This document shows positions 61,354-64,000 of a DNA stretch of 64,000 bases, piece after piece. Within the stretch, counting starts at the first letter, position 1. Each line of letters starts with the position of its first letter. The stretch covers positions 682,001-746,000 of the forward strand of contig CAWGIG010000001.1 of assembly GCA_963822595.1 (NCBI GenBank). The letters run 5' to 3'. This stretch comes from CAVRUH01 sp963822595 (GTDB taxonomy: Bacteria > Chlamydiota > Chlamydiia > Chlamydiales > Waddliaceae). The position numbers and the translations under genes are program-made. Under the pieces are notes generated by a model. The model made no database searches, had not been told where the DNA came from, and saw nothing but the letters and a program-made list of their open reading frames with translations.

Positions 61354-62361
61354 TCAGTTTAACCACGTTTTGAGCAGGTTGCTCTTAAAATATTGCACGG
61401 ATACCTCATCGTACTTGAGGTTACGGATATAATTTCTCATTTCTGCCTCATAATTTGCAATCGTCTCTTCATCATGAAGGTCCCAACGACGCACAATAAG
61501 ATTTGAGTAGGGATTGAGAGTAACCCTATTCGATAATATCAATCTTAGTTGCGGAGCAATATCCATCTCCTGGTTTACATATTCGTCTGAGAAAATTTCC
61601 TCATATTGATTTGAAATAGTCCCAATTCCATACAATCCCCCCCCTCGCTTTGCAGGATAACAGAACTCATCGGCAAAATTAAACGCTTCGTGATTCGGAT
61701 CCTTCAGATGGGAATTTTCTGAGAATTGTAATAGAATTCCCTGATCGCCATCCAGCCATTTTTTAGCTATATCAAACAGGCAATATAACGCAGATGGAGA
61801 AATCTCCAATTGTTTGTAAAATGGAGTTAAAAGTTTAACATAATCTTTTTTTGATATAGAAAAATCGTGAACAAAAAAATTCAATGAACATGATCCCCAA
61901 AGGTCAAAATTCGAATAGATTCCAAAATTCAACGATAAAAGTTGTTTTGCCCTCAATTCTTTTCTATTGTCCGTCTTCTTTCCCCAATAAGCGATGAATT
62001 CTTCTCGATTTTTTAGATTCAGATCCATATCTCCCGGAATCCTAAGAAAGTGAAAATCTTCGCGTATGGGAATAGCTAATATTTCCTCAACGGTGAATCG
62101 AATGATATCTTGAAAGATGCGAAACTGTTGATTTGTTCCATGGTAACCAATGTGTCCCCAGTCTTCTTGCGCAGCTATCTCATTGAAAAAGGGAAAGAGC
62201 TCCGGGGGGATTTTCCAACTCTTTAATTTCTTTTCAATTTTTTCCCAGGATTCCCGTTTTATCAGTTGTTCAGTAGGTCCGTGATATTCTAAATGAGTGG
62301 AGATTCCTGCAAATATAGAATTCGAAAAAATTAACAATAAAACTATAAATATTTTTTTCAT
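61354..62361 (-). CDS. Exported protein, paralogue B of a tandem pair
   Basis: 335 residues, about 70% identical by eye to the 60188-61198 product with no gaps of note; signal peptide IFIVLLLIFSNSIFAGIS. The identity covers the whole chain, so this is a recent tandem duplication with both copies intact, separated by 155 bases of AT-rich spacer. Conserved Cys, His, Arg and Asp residues in the shared blocks (YHGTNQ, IPGD, VHDFSI, RRWDL) are candidates for an active site. Confidence 0.7.
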   Translation of the reverse strand: MKKIFIVLLLIFSNSIFAGISTHLEYHGPTEQLIKRESWEKIEKKLKSWKIPPELFPFFNEIAAQEDWGHIGYHGTNQQFRIFQDIIRFTVEEILAIPIREDFHFLRIPGDMDLNLKNREEFIAYWGKKTDNRKELRAKQLLSLNFGIYSNFDLWGSCSLNFFVHDFSISKKDYVKLLTPFYKQLEISPSALYCLFDIAKKWLDGDQGILLQFSENSHLKDPNHEAFNFADEFCYPAKRGGGLYGIGTISNQYEEIFSDEYVNQEMDIAPQLRLILSNRVTLNPYSNLIVRRWDLHDEETIANYEAEMRNYIRNLKYDEVSVQYFKSNLLKTWLN

Positions 62362-62558
62362 GAAACAACTATTTTAGAAGTTTAGAATATTTTCTCTTGT
62401 AATTCTCAAACAAATCGCTATTTTTTTCAATGGCTTTGCTTATATCTTCGCGTGTTCTTCGTGAACTTCGTGGCTTTCCCGGTTGGAAAGTGAGCCTTTA
62501 CAAAAAACATTGTATAAAGCACACAAAATACATATACTACACTATTTAGAGTATAATT

Positions 62559-63242
62559 ATGAAAAAATTAGCATTTATTCTTTATTTTTTATTTTCTGGA
62601 TTTGTTGATGGGGCCGCTCCCGCTACGCATGTTTTTTTTGCTGAAATGTGGCTGGATGCGAATCAGATTCTCGATGAGGATTCGCGTTCTGAATTCATTG
62701 TAGGAACTCTTTTTCCCGACATCCGCTATCTTGGGACATTAAACCGAAATGAGACACATGAAGTTGGCATTACGCCCAATAAAATTCGCAATTCCGATAC
62801 TTATTTTAGGGGAGGAATGCGTTTGCACGTCTTTGTCGATGTGCAACGTGAGAAATTTGTTAAAAAATATAAAGTTGAATCCAAATTAAAGAAGATTTCA
62901 CAAAAATCAAAAGTACTTTTTCTAAAAATGGTTGAAGACGAGATTTTGTGGAATGAAACCGATTGGAATAGCATCCTTGCGATGCTTCAGGTGACTTACC
63001 CTGAACAACTTCAATATGTGGATCAAGATGTTGCCGTGCATTGGCATGGTGAGATGATCCGTTATTTTAGTCAAAGGCCTTCTGAATTTCTAAATCAGCT
63101 TGCCGCAAATCATCAAGGATTTCTAAAAGCGGATGCTGAAACCATCCAATTGTGGGCTGAGATTTTTCCTCTTTATGCGCAGGATCCCTATTTCATCAAT
63201 TACACCCTTGCTCTCAAAGAGTATCTTCGTTCCCAATTTTGA
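62559..63242 (+). CDS. Exported protein with zinc-phospholipase C-like pattern
   Basis: 227 residues with a signal peptide (AFILYFLFSGFVDGA). PATHVFFAEMW, GTLFPDIRYLG, GMRLHVFVDVQR and VAVHWHGEM place His and Asp as in the zinc-dependent phospholipase C/S1-P1 nuclease fold (PF00882). This family guess is from pattern only. I believe similar proteins occur in Legionella and chlamydiae. The TATAATTATG at the start leaves no clear ribosome site. A palindrome begins right after the stop. Confidence 0.6.
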   Translation: MKKLAFILYFLFSGFVDGAAPATHVFFAEMWLDANQILDEDSRSEFIVGTLFPDIRYLGTLNRNETHEVGITPNKIRNSDTYFRGGMRLHVFVDVQREKFVKKYKVESKLKKISQKSKVLFLKMVEDEILWNETDWNSILAMLQVTYPEQLQYVDQDVAVHWHGEMIRYFSQRPSEFLNQLAANHQGFLKADAETIQLWAEIFPLYAQDPYFINYTLALKEYLRSQF

Positions 63243-63407
63243 TATACTGAAGTGAGCTCAAAAATCGGTATTTCGGGCACTTCAAAGCCCCGGGGTTCAA
63301 CGATCGCAAGTGCCCTTATATTGTTTAATATTAGGGCACTTGCGATCGTTGAACCGCGGGAGCTTTCAAGTGCCACAAATACCGATTTTTGAGTTCACTT
63401 CAGTATA
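63243..63407. repeat. Double CACTTCAGTATA element around a central hairpin
   Basis: Outer units TATACTGAAGTGAGCTCA... and complement are two mirrored copies of the element at 49334-49380. Between them a 23-bp stem (TTCAACGATCGCAAGTGCCC and complement) is closed by a loop with TATTGTTTAATA. It starts directly after the preceding stop codon. The 63243-63472 gap holds nothing else. Confidence 0.9.
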
Positions 63408-63472
63408 AACCCATTGTAATCTAACGTTATTTGGATGTAAAATCTATAGATTTTCAAGGAGGGAAAAATCAG

Positions 63473-64000
63473 ATGGGTCTTTTTAAATTTTTTCTTTTTA
63501 TCTTAGGTTGTTGTTCTTTTTGTGAAGGGTATTCCGTTCAACCCATCATTCCTTGTAGCATAAATCGTGACGATAAACGCGCAGGCGATGTGGCCATATG
63601 CATGATGTTTCAAAATGAAGGAAGGTATATTCAAGAGTGGATTGAATATCACAAGACCATTGGTGTGTCTCACTTTTATCTCTACAACAATGCCAGCGAT
63701 GATGATTTTTGGAGCGTTCTCTTACCGTATATTGAGAGCGGTGAAGTCGAGCTTTATAATTTACCTTTAAAATCAGCAAATGTATTCGAACATAACGAAT
63801 TGCAAAAAGCAGCTTATAATCATGCGTTAGTGTATGCCAAAGATAATAACGAATGGTTGGCAGTGATCGATAGCGATGAATTCATCTGCATGCCCAATCA
63901 TGATAATTTAGGTAAGTTTCTGGAATCTTATTCCTATGCGGGGGGTGTTTTGATCAATTGGGTGATGTATGGATCATCAGGCATCGAAGAATTAGCGCCG
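63473..64000 (+). CDS. GT92-like glycosyltransferase with signal peptide (3' end outside window)
   Basis: Open from the ATG at 63473 to the window end, 176 residues seen; GGAGG lies before it. Signal peptide or anchor (FFLFILGCCSFCEGYS). CMMFQNEGRYIQEWIEYHKTIGV, HFYLYNNASDD and VIDSDEFI (the DxD metal site) are the pattern of family 92 (DUF23), known from animal galactosyltransferases and some bacteria; NWVMYGSSG follows. In the opposite strand there is only a meaningless frame. Likely a secreted or envelope glycosyltransferase. Confidence 0.82.
   Translation, partial: MGLFKFFLFILGCCSFCEGYSVQPIIPCSINRDDKRAGDVAICMMFQNEGRYIQEWIEYHKTIGVSHFYLYNNASDDDFWSVLLPYIESGEVELYNLPLKSANVFEHNELQKAAYNHALVYAKDNNEWLAVIDSDEFICMPNHDNLGKFLESYSYAGGVLINWVMYGSSGIEELAP

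Noticed and set aside
62448..62480. TTCGCGTGTTCTTCGTGAACTT-like sequence as a palindrome
   Set aside because: Only one arm of the CGAAG-family element is present; a relic, not a full element.

Overview
This 64 kb window has the gene content and gene order of a chlamydia-like bacterium of the Parachlamydiales type (amoeba- or arthropod-associated relatives of Chlamydia). From memory of the C. trachomatis map, several blocks keep the same neighbours: ispF / CysJ-like reductase / rpsJ-fusA-rpsG-rpsL; uppS-cdsA-cmk-plsC; nifU-nifS-gpmA-pseudouridine synthase-birA-rodA; dppF-dppD-DUF47-Pit permease; oppA-B-C with unusually long permeases. The accessory genes also fit: BTB/POZ-like proteins, predicted inclusion-membrane (Inc)-like proteins with paired hydrophobic segments, and a lipase with a proline-rich repeat stalk. 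The genus is not determined.

Layout. 1-3.9 kb: overlapping + strand operon pyrC(partial)-pyrD-pyrE-pyrF-metallophosphoesterase for UMP synthesis, absent from Chlamydia itself; PyrE and PyrF look like the two halves of eukaryotic UMP synthase. 4-7.8 kb: two BTB-like paralogues, each followed by a nearly identical 253-bp inverted repeat and a terminator. 7.9-11.1 kb: B12-dependent (class II) ribonucleotide reductase and a hypothetical protein. 11.2-13.1 kb: a group II intron with its reverse transcriptase, sitting against a cluster of four small palindromes. 13.2-20.5 kb: murA and a BatABCDE-type operon. 20.6-31.4 kb: ispF, CysJ-like reductase, tRNA-Leu, lepA, lipid and nucleotide genes and the str operon; lepA, rpsG and fusA all carry reading-frame breaks. 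31.4-44.9 kb: rodA, birA, thioredoxin, nifU/nifS, gpmA, epmB, Inc-like proteins, lipase and pseudouridine synthase. 45-57.4 kb: MFS transporter, Dpp ATPases, phosphate uptake genes and Opp transporter. 57.4-64 kb: a YafQ-type toxin-antitoxin locus with a frameshifted toxin, unknown secreted proteins (including a paralogous pair), and a GT92-like glycosyltransferase cut by the window end.

The most striking non-genic signal is a dense set of palindromic elements of several sequence families. They lie exactly at gene ends. In at least seven genes (murA, cmk, birA, batE, 44119-44856, 45000-46241, 48436-49341) the stop codon lies inside, or overlaps, a palindrome or repeat. One palindrome is translated in frame inside batC. 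Some palindromes share apex sequences but have different, fully complementary stems (13.1 kb and 31.5 kb), which suggests a recognised structure rather than chance inverted repeats.

All functions are read from motifs and remembered families; no search was run.
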